Positions 22,937-31,930 are shown, counted from the first letter of the stretch. The stretch is 37,829 nt of DNA from Streptococcus oralis (GCF_001075875.1 NZ_JUOS01000003.1:1-37829); one strand, 5' to 3'. Numbers and translations are program-made. The notes: generated by a model not told the origin, from the letters alone.

Positions 22937-23794
22937 ATGAAATACCCAAAAATTGATTTAAAAGAAGTTCGTCAACAAGCTAAACAGTTTCAAGCTGAAC
23001 ATCCACGTTTATTGCTTGTCTTTTTATTACCAAGCATTTTCCTGATTCTATCCAGCTTCATAAGTCCGTTATCCCTACTTGATGAGGGAATTCTTGATCA
23101 ATCCTTCTTTACTTTTTTGATGAGCTTGATCCAGTCCTCACTCTTTCCTCTAGCAGTTGGATTCACAAGTTCTATTATCCTAGCTGGTGCTCTGTTTACA
23201 ACCATTAATCTTTACAGAATTTCCGAGATAGAGCTTTCTTTTAAAGATAGTCTGTCCTTACTTGACAATCGCTTCTTCACCCAGACCTTTCTGACTCTCT
23301 TGCTCAAGCGTTTCTATCTCTTTTTGTGGAGCATCCCTAATCTTTTTGGAGTCTACTTGCTCTTTTATAGCAGTGCCATGGCTCGTAAATTTGTAGAACT
23401 TCATCCCGAATTTCCAGCTGTCGACGTCACCAATTCAGATATCGAACACTTCCTACTTACTTTTGCACTTTACTTCTTTGGTAGCGTCTTTCTGATGATT
23501 TTGGGAACCATTGCCTATCTGCCGCAATACTACGCTTATTCCCAAGTAGAGCTGCTCCTTTGTGATACCCTTGCAATTGGAATTGCCAAGCCAAGTCGCG
23601 TACTCAAAACTAGTCGCTTCCTTATGAAAGGCTATAAGTTCCAACGCTTCGTACTTGATTTACAACTCCTACCATGGTATCTTCTTATCTGGATCAGCTT
23701 TGGAATTGCGAGCATCCCTTCTTTCCCTTATATCTATAGTAGTCAATTCTTCTTCTATCAAAGATTACTCGAAATCAAGCGGAGAAAAGTTTAA
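22937..23794 (+). CDS. DUF975-family membrane protein
   Basis: A 285-residue protein with the family opening MKYPKIDLKEVRQQAKQFQA, then about 5-6 hydrophobic membrane segments (LLLVFLLPSIFLIL, SLFPLAVGFTSSIILAGALF, LFGVYLLFYSS and others). A longer frame from 22805 crosses the tgt start and is rejected; the family start is MKYPK at 22937, which also fits the promoter immediately before it. Function unknown. It is a single-gene unit facing the DUF1304 gene and shares a terminator with it. Confidence 0.85.
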   Translation: MKYPKIDLKEVRQQAKQFQAEHPRLLLVFLLPSIFLILSSFISPLSLLDEGILDQSFFTFLMSLIQSSLFPLAVGFTSSIILAGALFTTINLYRISEIELSFKDSLSLLDNRFFTQTFLTLLLKRFYLFLWSIPNLFGVYLLFYSSAMARKFVELHPEFPAVDVTNSDIEHFLLTFALYFFGSVFLMILGTIAYLPQYYAYSQVELLLCDTLAIGIAKPSRVLKTSRFLMKGYKFQRFVLDLQLLPWYLLIWISFGIASIPSFPYIYSSQFFFYQRLLEIKRRKV

Positions 23795-23807
23795 TGTGAA
23801 TGATTAA

Positions 23808-23841
23808 AACCAGCACCTTCAATAGAAAGTGCTGGTTATTT
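23808..23841. terminator. Shared terminator of convergent DUF975 and DUF1304 genes
   Basis: AACCAGCAC (23808-23816) pairs with GTGCTGGTT (23829-23837), with TTC/GAA inside; T-rich on the plus strand. Confidence 0.8.
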
Positions 23842-24204
23842 TTATCTCAAGAAAAGGATACTCAAGAGTGCTAGGATTGCTGGTCCGCCTTGCTTTAGAA
23901 TGATTTTTTTATCTGCTGTTAAGGCACCATAAGTCGCTGCTCCTACGACAAACAACACAAAGATTGTTACGATTTCTAAGCTATGTGAGAAATAAATTCC
24001 ATAAATAAGAAATACCCCAATCAAGGCATTATAAATTCCTTGGTTTTTAAACAGTGAGGTGACAGAGGGGCGAGTCAACTCTTCCTTGTCCATATTAAAG
24101 ACTCGGCTGGTTGCATCTGATTGGGTTGCCATACTCTCCAAATAAAAGATATAAAAATGCTCTAGAGCAACAAGGGTTGCTAAAATAGTAGTAATGGTTG
24201 ACAT
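23842..24204 (-). CDS. DUF1304 membrane protein
   Basis: A 120-residue protein with four predicted transmembrane helices (ITTILATLVALEHFYIFYLE at the start, GIYNALIGVFLIYGIYF, IVTIFVLFVVGAATYGAL and a last one). DUF1304 proteins are small unknown inner-membrane proteins. It is 10 bases downstream of a MarR gene in the same operon, which suggests that the regulator controls it. Function unknown. Confidence 0.85.
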   Translation of the reverse strand: MSTITTILATLVALEHFYIFYLESMATQSDATSRVFNMDKEELTRPSVTSLFKNQGIYNALIGVFLIYGIYFSHSLEIVTIFVLFVVGAATYGALTADKKIILKQGGPAILALLSILFLR

Positions 24205-24214
24205 CGTTTTCTCC

Positions 24215-24640
24215 TTAAAATTCTATTTTTTCTAAACCTGAGACTAGTTTTGTCAGTAAGGTTGTCAGTTCTTTTTGCTCACCAGTCGATAAGATGCTCT
24301 CCATCTGTTCCTTCACCTTCAGGTGACGTTGAGGCGGATTAACCAAGAGTTGATTCTTGGCTTCTTGGGTTAATTCAACTAAGACTTCTCGCTGATTGGC
24401 CGGATTACGCTTGCGACTGACATAGCCCTCTGACTCTAGTATCTTAAAATGACGGGTCAAGGCCGCCTGGTCAATCTTTAACTTCTCCTGAACGGCAATC
24501 TGGTTGCAGGGTGACTGTTGCAGTAAAAACTGCAGGATTTGATAGCGGGTCAAACTAATTCCCAATTGTTTCTTAAAAAGTTGAGTGATCATCTGATCTG
24601 TTAAATGGAGCTGGTACAATAAGTCGTTAATTTTTTTCAT
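24215..24640 (-). CDS. MarR-family transcriptional regulator
   Basis: A 141-residue winged-helix regulator. The HTH and wing are in CNQIAVQEKLKIDQAALTRH and YVSRKRNPANQREVLVELT. It is first in the operon with the DUF1304 gene, and its own promoter region carries a large nested palindrome (24660-24688), fitting autorepression. A GGGAGG ribosome site precedes the ATG. Confidence 0.9.
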   Translation of the reverse strand: MKKINDLLYQLHLTDQMITQLFKKQLGISLTRYQILQFLLQQSPCNQIAVQEKLKIDQAALTRHFKILESEGYVSRKRNPANQREVLVELTQEAKNQLLVNPPQRHLKVKEQMESILSTGEQKELTTLLTKLVSGLEKIEF

Positions 24641-24659
24641 TTCTACCTCCCTGCGTAAA

Positions 24660-24692
24660 CTTGATTTGTCAACTATTGACTTATCAAGTATA
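24660..24692 (-). promoter_or_regulatory. MarR operator and -10
   Basis: An outer CTTGAT/ATCAAG (24660-24665, 24683-24688) and an inner GTCAA-CTA-TTGAC (24668-24680) share one centre, giving a 29-bp nested palindrome. A minus-strand TATACT -10 (24687-24692) touches its edge. Bound MarR would block the start of transcription. Confidence 0.6.
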
Positions 24693-24736
24693 TTGCAGAA
24701 AGATTAAAAACGCAACTATTTTGCTTACTCACGAAA

Positions 24737-24770
24737 AATAGCCTCTTGGTTTCAATCCCAAAAGGCTATT
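24737..24770 (-). terminator. Terminator of the DUF2262-like gene
   Basis: AATAGCCT (24737-24744) pairs with AGGCTATT (24763-24770), with more partial pairing inside; a T5 run follows on the minus strand. Confidence 0.75.
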
Positions 24771-24798
24771 ACTTTTATATTCTAGACAAAATCCAGCA

Positions 24799-25662
24799 CT
24801 AACCTACCAAATCTGCTCGAAGGATTTCTCCCTCTTTATCAATGACAACTTCGATGGCATGGCCTGCAAAAATTTCTTCACGATCATCATAGTAGAGGGT
24901 CAATTCGCCATCTTCGTTGATCGATAGTTCACTCAAGGAAAGTGAGTTGGTAAAATACTCTTCTGTTAACTCCACATCATTTTCATCTGAATCAATCCAG
25001 TCTTGAGCTGTTTCCCACAGTTCTTTGACGATATAGTCTTTAATCTTAGCATCTTGAACTTGGAAAGATCCCATAAATTTCTTTAGATCATCAAAAGAAC
25101 TTGGAGGGAGACTTTCATCTGTACTCGCAGCAAAGATAGCATGAATCTTACCACCCTCGTAAGGGATAAATCCTTCAAACCAAGAATAGGCTCTGTTTAA
25201 GGTGAATTCGCCTAGATCGTCTTGAATGATGACCGGTTTTTGATAGGCTTCAATCAAGGTCTCTAACCTAGAGTCTGAGGATTGATCATCTAGGTATTCC
25301 AGCAAGTGGTAGCAGTTATTAGCTACTTCTGACATATAAGGCTCTAGCTCCATGAAGGGGCGTTTTTGACACTTAATGCGGTGAATTTTGTAGGGTTCAA
25401 AACTAAATCCCCAATGCTTTTCTTCAAATTCTTCTTGTGTCAAGAGCCATTCCAAACGTCCTTCAAGTTCAGAGAAGTCCTGAGTTTCGACATTGACACT
25501 AGCTTTAAAATGAACGGACGGTATTAGACACCCATCTTTTAAAGAAGCAGCTCCATTTACATTTTGGAGGGTAAAAATCAAGAGTTCAACAATTTCTCCA
25601 GTAAATTCCTGTTCAAAATCATCTCTTGTTTTCTCAAATGGAGTTTTTAATCGGTTTGTCAT
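24799..25662 (-). CDS. DUF2262-like protein (287 aa)
   Basis: This is a soluble acidic protein with two parts. The last ~65 residues (LSLSELSINEDGELTLYYDD, then GHAIEVVIDKEGEI) match the DUF2262 pattern as I remember it: immunity-protein-like domains in Firmicutes. The first ~220 residues are a mixed alpha/beta region of unknown family. The longest frame begins at 25671. The ATG at 25662 (MTNRLKTPFE) has AAAGGA 8 bases upstream and is the better start. It has no close operon partner. Function unknown. Confidence 0.7.
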   Translation of the reverse strand: MTNRLKTPFEKTRDDFEQEFTGEIVELLIFTLQNVNGAASLKDGCLIPSVHFKASVNVETQDFSELEGRLEWLLTQEEFEEKHWGFSFEPYKIHRIKCQKRPFMELEPYMSEVANNCYHLLEYLDDQSSDSRLETLIEAYQKPVIIQDDLGEFTLNRAYSWFEGFIPYEGGKIHAIFAASTDESLPPSSFDDLKKFMGSFQVQDAKIKDYIVKELWETAQDWIDSDENDVELTEEYFTNSLSLSELSINEDGELTLYYDDREEIFAGHAIEVVIDKEGEILRADLVG

Positions 25663-25773
25663 CCTTATCATCCTTTCTTTCTATGCTTAAAATCGTTAGC
25701 ATAACCTTGTATCCGCTTACATTATATCGTGTTTTAGATTTTATTTCACTTATAAAGTGTGTCATAACAAAAA

Positions 25774-25803
25774 AAGAAGCGGAAACTCAAGTTCCCAACT
25801 TCT
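25774..25803 (-). terminator. Terminator of the LysM protein gene
   Basis: AGAAG-GG-AACT pairs with AGTT-CC-CTTCT (25775-25802), followed by a T run on the minus strand, 9 bases past the stop. Confidence 0.75.
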
Positions 25804-25811
25804 CATTATTC

Positions 25812-26957
25812 TTAGTTCATCGATACGTGTACGTGGTCATAGTGGTTTTCTGTAACGCTTCCACGATCTGGCATTGGATTCCAAGTGTAGGCTGGTCCGT
25901 ATTTGCTATCGAATGGTGCATAGAAACGTTGTTTCCAGATGATGTAGCTGATGCCACGGCTAGCCATATTTTGGATAGCATAATCTGCAATTTGGTCCCC
26001 AAGAGCAGAGCTTACTGGAACCATAAAGTCAATGGCAAGACCTTTTCCGTGGTCGCCACTATCTCCTGGACGGTAACCACTAAATGACGTGATTCCGAAC
26101 AAATTAGCTACTTCCTCTTTAAAGGCAGCCGTTTGTGGCTGAAGACCTGCATTTTCTGATTTTGAAGCTGCAATACTTGCATAATCAGGTGCTGCTGGTG
26201 CTGCATAAGTCGCTGATGAACCTTGGCTTGCTTCAGCTTGATAAGTTGATGGTGCTGATTGAGTCTCTGTTACAGTCTCTGTAACTGGTGCTTCTGTTGT
26301 AGTCGTTTCTTCCACTACAGGTGTTTCTGCGACCGGCTCTTCTACTGGTGCTGAAACTTCTGTAACGGCTCCTGTTGTTGTTTCTGCTGCAGATTCTTCT
26401 GCTGGTGTTGCAACTTCTGTAGTGGCTCCTGTTGTTGTTTCTGCTGCAGATTCTTCTGCTGGTGTTGCAACTTCTGTAACAGCTTCTGTTGTTGCTTCTG
26501 CCACTGGCTCAGCTACAGTTGTTTCTGCAACTGGTTGAGTTAAATCTTCAACCTGTACAGTTTGGTCATCTACAGTGACTTGGTTGGTTGTCAAATCTGC
26601 TGTTGCAGTTGTACCTTCGCCTCCTTGAACTGTATCAGGGGTTTGAATTTCAACCTCTGTCACTTCTTCTTTTTCATTTACAGTTGTTGTAAGGACTGTC
26701 TCAGGGAAGATCAAATCAATATTGCTGATCTTGTTCAAGTTAGCAAGAACGGTCACATCCACTCCCAAAGCTTCGGCAATGGTACTTAAGGTATCACCAT
26801 ACTGAATCGTATAGCTTGTTTTATTCTCACTCTTGGTAACATCGTTTTGAATTTGCTCAACACTACGCGCTGTCCACACTAATTCTTCTGCTTGAGTTGC
26901 CAAGGCAGGGGCAAAAGATAATGCTACTGTTGATGCTAAAATAATTCTTTTCTTCAT
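25812..26957 (-). CDS. Secreted LysM cell-wall protein with M15/ARB-like C-terminal domain
   Basis: A 381-residue exported protein. Residues 1-23 are a signal peptide (MKKRIILASTVALSFAPALA, TQA cleavage region). A LysM domain follows (YTIQYGDTLSTIAEALGVDV, about 45-90). A Thr/Glu/Val-rich low-complexity stalk with an exact 19-residue repeat comes next, then a C-terminal domain with GYRPGDSGDHGKGLAIDFMV and ENHYDHVHVSM, whose H/D pattern resembles zinc D,D-peptidase-like domains of the M15 group. It is likely anchored to peptidoglycan. The longest frame begins at 27071; the signal peptide and the GGAG site show the true start is 26957. It matches pneumococcal LysM proteins of the WalRK regulon as far as I remember. 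Confidence 0.88.
   Translation of the reverse strand: MKKRIILASTVALSFAPALATQAEELVWTARSVEQIQNDVTKSENKTSYTIQYGDTLSTIAEALGVDVTVLANLNKISNIDLIFPETVLTTTVNEKEEVTEVEIQTPDTVQGGEGTTATADLTTNQVTVDDQTVQVEDLTQPVAETTVAEPVAEATTEAVTEVATPAEESAAETTTGATTEVATPAEESAAETTTGAVTEVSAPVEEPVAETPVVEETTTTEAPVTETVTETQSAPSTYQAEASQGSSATYAAPAAPDYASIAASKSENAGLQPQTAAFKEEVANLFGITSFSGYRPGDSGDHGKGLAIDFMVPVSSALGDQIADYAIQNMASRGISYIIWKQRFYAPFDSKYGPAYTWNPMPDRGSVTENHYDHVHVSMN
26367..26480 (-). repeat. Tandem 57-bp repeat in the LysM protein stalk
   Basis: Two copies (26367-26423 and 26424-26480) are nearly identical at DNA level and encode EVATPAEESAAETTTGA-T in tandem. The number of copies is likely to vary between strains by slippage. 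Confidence 0.85.
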
Positions 26958-27014
26958 ACTATTCAAACTCCTTTTCAAATGTAGTACCTGTCTATCATAA
27001 CACAAAGAAAATAG

Positions 27015-27035
27015 AAAAAAAGCCCTTTTGGGGCT
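27015..27035 (-). terminator. Terminator of the MATE-HAD operon
   Basis: AGCCC (27021-27025) pairs with GGGCT (27031-27035), with seven T following on the minus strand. It lies 100 bases past the HAD stop and upstream of the LysM promoter. Confidence 0.65.
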
Positions 27036-27047
27036 ATTTAACAGAAC

Positions 27048-27064
27048 TGTACATTCGTTGTAAC
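27048..27064 (+). promoter_or_regulatory. Candidate WalR (VicR) box
   Basis: TGTACA-TTCGT-TGTAAC matches the TGTWAH-N5-TGTWAH box of the WalRK cell-wall regulator, except for one base in the first half. It lies on the plus strand, upstream of and opposite in direction to the minus-strand LysM gene, so its function is uncertain. Confidence 0.35.
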
Positions 27065-27134
27065 AAATCACATTACTTGAAATAGTTTGTTAGTTTCCTG
27101 TCATCAGGCTGACACATTCTTCTTGAAGAAAATT

Positions 27135-27749
27135 CTAGAAGGAAAGCGAACTAATATCTTCTAAACGCTCTATCTGTTGATTACAAGTTGCAGGTGAGGC
27201 AAGAAAATTGATACTCTGAATCCCACTATTTTGAGCAAATTCGATATCCAAAGTCCGATCACCGATATAATAAGTTTGCTGAGGATCTAGTTCATACTTA
27301 TCTATAAGATAAATCGCAGCTTCTGGACTAGGCTTCCGAGAAAAGCCACTTTGATTGGTTAAAATTTCTGTGAAATAGTGGGCCAAACCCAAATTCTCCA
27401 AAATTGTAAAAGCATTGTCCCCTTTATGGGTATAAACAAACTGCTCAATCCCTTGCTGATCTGCCCAAGCTAAGATTTCACGCGCCCCTGGCATCAGAAC
27501 AACTTGAGCATTCTTCTCAGCCAAGCTCTGAGCACGAACCTGATTGAGCATATCTGCATCCAAGCCTCTTTCTTCTCCCACCTTTTCCAACAGATCTTGA
27601 ACGGAAGTTTGTAGAATAAAGGCACGAACCTCAGCCTTATCATAAGGAATGTCAAACTGGTCAAAAGTCTCTTCGATTCCTGCTAAAATAGCCTCATAAG
27701 AGTCCAACAAGGTCCCATCTAAATCCCAGATAAATCCAATTTTTTTCAT
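27135..27749 (-). CDS. HAD-superfamily phosphatase (phosphoglycolate phosphatase-like)
   Basis: A 204-residue protein of the HAD superfamily with motif I FIWDLDGTLLDSYEAI (Asp9, Asp11), a helical cap and motif III/IV GFSRKPSPEAA and YIGDRTLDIEFAQNSG. It likely dephosphorylates a small phosphate ester; the substrate is unknown. The start is 3 bases from the MATE stop, so the two are co-transcribed. Confidence 0.88.
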   Translation of the reverse strand: MKKIGFIWDLDGTLLDSYEAILAGIEETFDQFDIPYDKAEVRAFILQTSVQDLLEKVGEERGLDADMLNQVRAQSLAEKNAQVVLMPGAREILAWADQQGIEQFVYTHKGDNAFTILENLGLAHYFTEILTNQSGFSRKPSPEAAIYLIDKYELDPQQTYYIGDRTLDIEFAQNSGIQSINFLASPATCNQQIERLEDISSLSF

Positions 27750-27752
27750 ATG

Positions 27753-29033
27753 TCATCCTTTCAAAGAGATATATTGCTTATAACGATAGTGCAGGAAGAA
27801 CCAGCGAAAACCATTATCCAAAAGCGTTCCTGCCCAAATACCAGGCAAGCCCCATCCAAGAACAATTCCCATCAGATACCCTGTTCCGATACGGATACAC
27901 CACATTCCGATACTTGTCGCATAAAAGGGGAGGCGTGCATTTCCCAAACCCTGCCAGACAGCTGTATAAATGACTGTTCCCGTCGTCATAGGAGTTCCTA
28001 GTAGAGAGAACAGCGTCACCATAACACTGGCTTCAATAGCCACAGGATTGCTGGTATAGAGGTGACTTAGGGGCGTTCCGAGAGCATAGATACTAAGAGT
28101 TAAGGGCAACATAAGAAAGAGGGATAGCCAAAAAGTTTGCTTACTTAAGTTGTCTACCCTTGCCCAATCATCTTCTCCAACTGCTCGAGCTACCTGCATG
28201 ACTGTTGCTGTAGCAACACCAAAGGCTGGCATATAGTTAAACTGAGTCAAGACTTCACCGATAGCATTTCCTGCGACTGCCTCAGTTCCGAAAGAAACAA
28301 CCAAGGCAATAATGACCACATCTCCAGCTCGCATCATGAGACGTTCTCCCGCTGCAGGTAAAGCCAAAGTCAGTAAGTCTTTGTCCAGTCCAAAGCTTGG
28401 TCTCGTATATGGAAGTTTTAATTGTGACCATAAAATCACAACCCCAACCAAACGAGATAGGATGGTTCCCCAGGCTACACCAGCTATGCCCATATCAAGG
28501 ATGAAAATAGCTAGACTTGAAAAGAGAATATTCAAGGCATTGGATAAAAGACTCACATAAAGGGGAAGACGCGGATTGTGGGTGGCACGAATCAAGGCAC
28601 CCAGACTAGTCATCAAGCCCAAGAGAACAATTGTCCCACCGACCAAAGCTAGGTATAGTCCTCCACTCTCAGCTACAGACGCTTCTGTCCCCAAAAGACC
28701 AATCATCTCTCGACCGGCAAAGATGGACAAGAACCCTAAAATCAAGCTCAAAAGCAAGGTTATCTTGAGCGCTTCTGTCACATGGTAGGCTAGTCTAGAC
28801 TGGTCCTTCTGCCCCAAACTTTTTGAAATGACGCTGGAAATAGCTGCTCCCAAAGCAATAAAAATAGCCTGGTAAATGGTGATGATATTACCCGCTACAG
28901 ACACACCCGAAATGGCGATTAAGCCCAGATGGGCCACCAGATAGCTATCCACCATGCCCATGAGCATCTGCAAGAAATTTTCACCCATGGCTGGCAGGGC
29001 TATGTTGAGAATGTCTTTATTTTTCTTAAACAA
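27753..29033 (-). CDS. MATE-family multidrug/toxic compound efflux transporter
   Basis: A 426-residue protein with 12 predicted transmembrane helices arranged as two six-helix bundles of the MATE fold (NIALPAMGENFLQMLMGMVD at the start and LALPAAGERLMMRAGDVVII in the middle are the matching repeats). It exports cationic compounds using Na+ or H+ gradients. The start is TTG at 29033, with AGGAGG 5 bases upstream. The HAD gene follows immediately. Confidence 0.9.
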   Translation of the reverse strand: MFKKNKDILNIALPAMGENFLQMLMGMVDSYLVAHLGLIAISGVSVAGNIITIYQAIFIALGAAISSVISKSLGQKDQSRLAYHVTEALKITLLLSLILGFLSIFAGREMIGLLGTEASVAESGGLYLALVGGTIVLLGLMTSLGALIRATHNPRLPLYVSLLSNALNILFSSLAIFILDMGIAGVAWGTILSRLVGVVILWSQLKLPYTRPSFGLDKDLLTLALPAAGERLMMRAGDVVIIALVVSFGTEAVAGNAIGEVLTQFNYMPAFGVATATVMQVARAVGEDDWARVDNLSKQTFWLSLFLMLPLTLSIYALGTPLSHLYTSNPVAIEASVMVTLFSLLGTPMTTGTVIYTAVWQGLGNARLPFYATSIGMWCIRIGTGYLMGIVLGWGLPGIWAGTLLDNGFRWFFLHYRYKQYISLKG

Positions 29034-29054
29034 TCCTTCCTCCTGATGAAAAGA

Positions 29055-29080
29055 AACTCAGTTAGTTGCCCAACCGAGTT
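29055..29080 (-). terminator. Weak terminator/attenuator after thrC
   Basis: AACTC-GTT pairs with AAC-GAGTT (29055-29063 with 29072-29080). On the minus strand TCTTTTC follows. The whole thrC-MATE gap is only 60 bases and no promoter is clear, so some thrC transcription may read through. Confidence 0.5.
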
Positions 29081-29093
29081 TACTTCCTCTGTT

Positions 29094-30578
29094 TTAAAGT
29101 CCTAGATAAGATTCTACTGCTGCCTGCATATCTGCCGCTGCAACAGTTGTCTTGTGACGAACCGGAGCTGTTTCGAGGCCATCAACTGCTGGTGGCACTG
29201 CCACTCCTGAAATTTTGTGCAACTGAGCCAAAGCTTCAAAGTCGGTCAAGCCTGATTTCCCTGTTACAGCTTCTACTGCAACTACTGGGAATTTATAAGG
29301 ACTAGCTGTTGAAGCAATTACGGTCTTAGCCACATCACCTGTCCCCGCTTGGTATTTTTTATATACGGCCGAAGCAACTGCTGTATGAGGGTCCTCAATA
29401 TAAGCATCTGACTCATAAACACGCTTGATTTCTGCTGCAGTTTCTGCTTCCGTCGCATACTCAGCTGCAAAAAGGTCAAGGTTTTCTTCATCAAAATCTG
29501 TCAACTCATACTGACCTTGAGTGTTCAAAGCATTCATAAGTTCAGCTGTCTTAACCGCATCATTTCCCAAAAGATGGAAAATCAAGCGCTCTAAGTTTGA
29601 AGACACTAAGATATCCATAGATGGACTAGTGGTTACCTTAAACTCACGCTTCTTGTCATAGACACGAGTTTTAAAGAAGTCTGTCAAGACATTGTTGTCA
29701 TTTGAAGCACAGATCAACTTGCCGACTGGTAGGCCGATTTGTTTAGCGTAAAAGGCAGCCATGATATTTCCAAAGTTTCCTGTCGGTACTGTGAAGTTTA
29801 CTTTTTCACCAGCATTAATTTCGCCAGTTTTAACAAGCTGAGCGTAGGCATAAACATAATAGACAATCTGTGGTACCAAACGACCAATATTCATAGAGTT
29901 AGCTGACGAGAACTGGAGCTTGTTGGCTGCCAATTTCTCACGAAGAGCCACATCATTGAACATATGTTTCACGTTTGTCTGAGCATCGTCAAAGTTTCCA
30001 TCAATGGCGATAACATGGGTATTGTCCCCAGTTTGAGTGGTCATTTGCAACTCTTGTACCTTGCTGACACCGTCTTTTGGATAAAAGACGATAATTTCAG
30101 TACCTGGAACATCCGCGAATCCTGCCATAGCAGCTTTCCCAGTATCTCCAGACGTCGCTGTCAAGATGACAATCTTGTTTTCCAAGCCGTGTTTCTTAGC
30201 TGCCGTTGTCATAAAGTAAGGCAAGATAGACAAGGCCATATCCTTGAAGGCAATGGTTGAACCGTGGAAAAGTTCCAAGTTGTATTGGCCATCAAGTTTT
30301 ACAAGAGGGGCAATTGCTGGTGTATCAAACTTGCTGTCATAGGCGTTGGTGATACAGTAGTCCAACTCTTCTGCTGTAAAGTCATCCAAGAAAGCTGACA
30401 AGACAAGCTTAGCTACTTCTTGGTAAGAAGCGTCTTTCAATGTGCCAAAATCCAAGTCCACCTTTGGATAGCTAACTGGAGTAAACAAGCCTCCATCTGT
30501 TGCCAAACCTTGCAAAATCGCTTGGCTGGCTGTTACTGTATTTTTCGCATCACGCGTTGATTGATAAACTAATGTCAT
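29094..30578 (-). CDS. thrC: Threonine synthase
   Basis: A 494-residue pyridoxal-phosphate enzyme that makes threonine from O-phosphohomoserine. PLP lysine lies in IAFKDMALS (Lys112); the phosphate-binding loop is in VPTGNFGNIMAAF. The fold is the long (type 2) threonine synthase with N-terminal SxRDAKNTVTASQAILQGLA and a C-terminal VTGKSGLTDFEALAQLHKIS tail. It is alone here, without hom or thrB, and has a promoter at 30610. Confidence 0.95.
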   Translation of the reverse strand: MTLVYQSTRDAKNTVTASQAILQGLATDGGLFTPVSYPKVDLDFGTLKDASYQEVAKLVLSAFLDDFTAEELDYCITNAYDSKFDTPAIAPLVKLDGQYNLELFHGSTIAFKDMALSILPYFMTTAAKKHGLENKIVILTATSGDTGKAAMAGFADVPGTEIIVFYPKDGVSKVQELQMTTQTGDNTHVIAIDGNFDDAQTNVKHMFNDVALREKLAANKLQFSSANSMNIGRLVPQIVYYVYAYAQLVKTGEINAGEKVNFTVPTGNFGNIMAAFYAKQIGLPVGKLICASNDNNVLTDFFKTRVYDKKREFKVTTSPSMDILVSSNLERLIFHLLGNDAVKTAELMNALNTQGQYELTDFDEENLDLFAAEYATEAETAAEIKRVYESDAYIEDPHTAVASAVYKKYQAGTGDVAKTVIASTASPYKFPVVAVEAVTGKSGLTDFEALAQLHKISGVAVPPAVDGLETAPVRHKTTVAAADMQAAVESYLGL

Positions 30579-30609
30579 AAATCTCTATCCTTTATCTATA
30601 GTCTCATCC

Positions 30610-30618
30610 ATTATAACA
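30610..30618 (-). promoter_or_regulatory. thrC promoter (extended -10)
   Basis: On the minus strand TG-T-TATAAT (30610-30618) gives a transcription start near 30603, 25 bases before the thrC ATG. Confidence 0.6.
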
Positions 30619-30652
30619 TGATTTTTCAGAAAATTCTCCCTTTATAAGAAAA

Positions 30653-31930
30653 TTATAGAGTCAATTTTTCTTTCAAAGGCTCTAAATAGGTCATTTCTTG
30701 CTGATCTCTCATCTTAAGACCTTGCTCTGCTATAGCTAGCAAGTCTTTGGAGAACTGGACAATCCCAGCTATCTCCTCATCTGAAAGCTGTTTCTTAGAA
30801 AACTGACGTCTCAAAGACTTGTAGTCACGACCAAAACTTTCAAAGAAAGAAGCTGTTTCTAGGTAAGCTTCAAGCTTGTCTAGATTCACCAACAAACCTA
30901 GATGAAAGGCTGCTGAAGCAAAGGTTCGGTCTAGCGGCTGTGTACAAACACTACGAAATTCGACCGTTCCTCGTGTTGTTAAATCTTGGAATTGGTAGCT
31001 ACGGTGCGTTTGGAAATCCTTTTCTAGAGGAACAAGAAGAGTTTCTTTCCCATTTAGAGTATAAGCATGAATCTCGTCAGTAGCTAGGTAATCTCTAGCT
31101 TGAATCGGAGAAAAATAATAGGTTTCTCCATCTCGTTCTGATGTGAAAATCGCAGAATGGTCTAAATAATCAAAGAAATCATCCTCATCTTTAAAGAGTC
31201 TGGTATTGACACCAACATTCTCTGGATAAATTCCATGCATGGATTCTTCCCAAAAGATATCTCGTGAAATCCGAGTATCCCAGTCTGCTCCCGAAAACTC
31301 AGAATTGGCAAATAAGTAAGCTTTTGCTGCTTCAATCTGAGTAAAAGCATTGATGACACGTAGGTAGTTAGCAGTCGATACATCCAACTGAACTTGACTC
31401 CCACAGATAAAAGCTCCATATTGTGGGAAGTCATGCAAATTAACTCTCTCTTGGCGACTTCCCATATGTAGGTAATCCATCAGCATCTGGTAGCGTGGAT
31501 AAGCCACAGGTCGATTGTCATTGATATCCCAGTTTGGGTGAATCCCCCAGCCCTGGATAGCATGATCCTTTTCGCCTAGTTTTTCCTGAATGACCTTCAT
31601 ATAGGCTTGAAATCGTCCTTGGATCTCTTGGATATTCTGGGCTCTGCCAAAGGCAAACTCCAAGGTTGTGTAGGAAACCTCAAACAGAATCCGATCCTGA
31701 CTCTTTGGTTCTACAAGTTGAATTGGATTGCCATCCTGGTCCTCTTTTTCAACTTCCAGATGGAGAGCATCCACCAAAAAGCGCATCAAGTCCTTACTGA
31801 CTTCAATATCTGTCGCTTGCTCATTTACATGAACGATAGGAAACTCCAACTCAATACCGATGTAGAGGTCAGGATTTTCTTTGATATTTTTTAAATAACG
31901 GTTTTTTAATAACTGAATAGAAGGGGACAT
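30653..31930 (-). CDS. gshA: Glutamate-cysteine ligase family protein (GCS2-type)
   Basis: A 425-residue enzyme that should join Glu and Cys to give gamma-glutamylcysteine, the first step to glutathione. Family signatures: YIGIELEFPIVHVN (Glu-binding strand), FEVSYTTLEFAF and RGTVEFRSVCTQPLDRTFAS. It lacks the ATP-grasp glutathione synthetase domain of the fused GshF proteins. It runs leftward toward thrC and probably has its own promoter at 31982. Specific substrate not proven from sequence. Confidence 0.8.
   Translation of the reverse strand: MSPSIQLLKNRYLKNIKENPDLYIGIELEFPIVHVNEQATDIEVSKDLMRFLVDALHLEVEKEDQDGNPIQLVEPKSQDRILFEVSYTTLEFAFGRAQNIQEIQGRFQAYMKVIQEKLGEKDHAIQGWGIHPNWDINDNRPVAYPRYQMLMDYLHMGSRQERVNLHDFPQYGAFICGSQVQLDVSTANYLRVINAFTQIEAAKAYLFANSEFSGADWDTRISRDIFWEESMHGIYPENVGVNTRLFKDEDDFFDYLDHSAIFTSERDGETYYFSPIQARDYLATDEIHAYTLNGKETLLVPLEKDFQTHRSYQFQDLTTRGTVEFRSVCTQPLDRTFASAAFHLGLLVNLDKLEAYLETASFFESFGRDYKSLRRQFSKKQLSDEEIAGIVQFSKDLLAIAEQGLKMRDQQEMTYLEPLKEKLTL

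Noticed and set aside
26958-27071. 38-codon extension before the LysM signal peptide
   Set aside because: The signal peptide must be N-terminal and has its own ribosome site at 26957.
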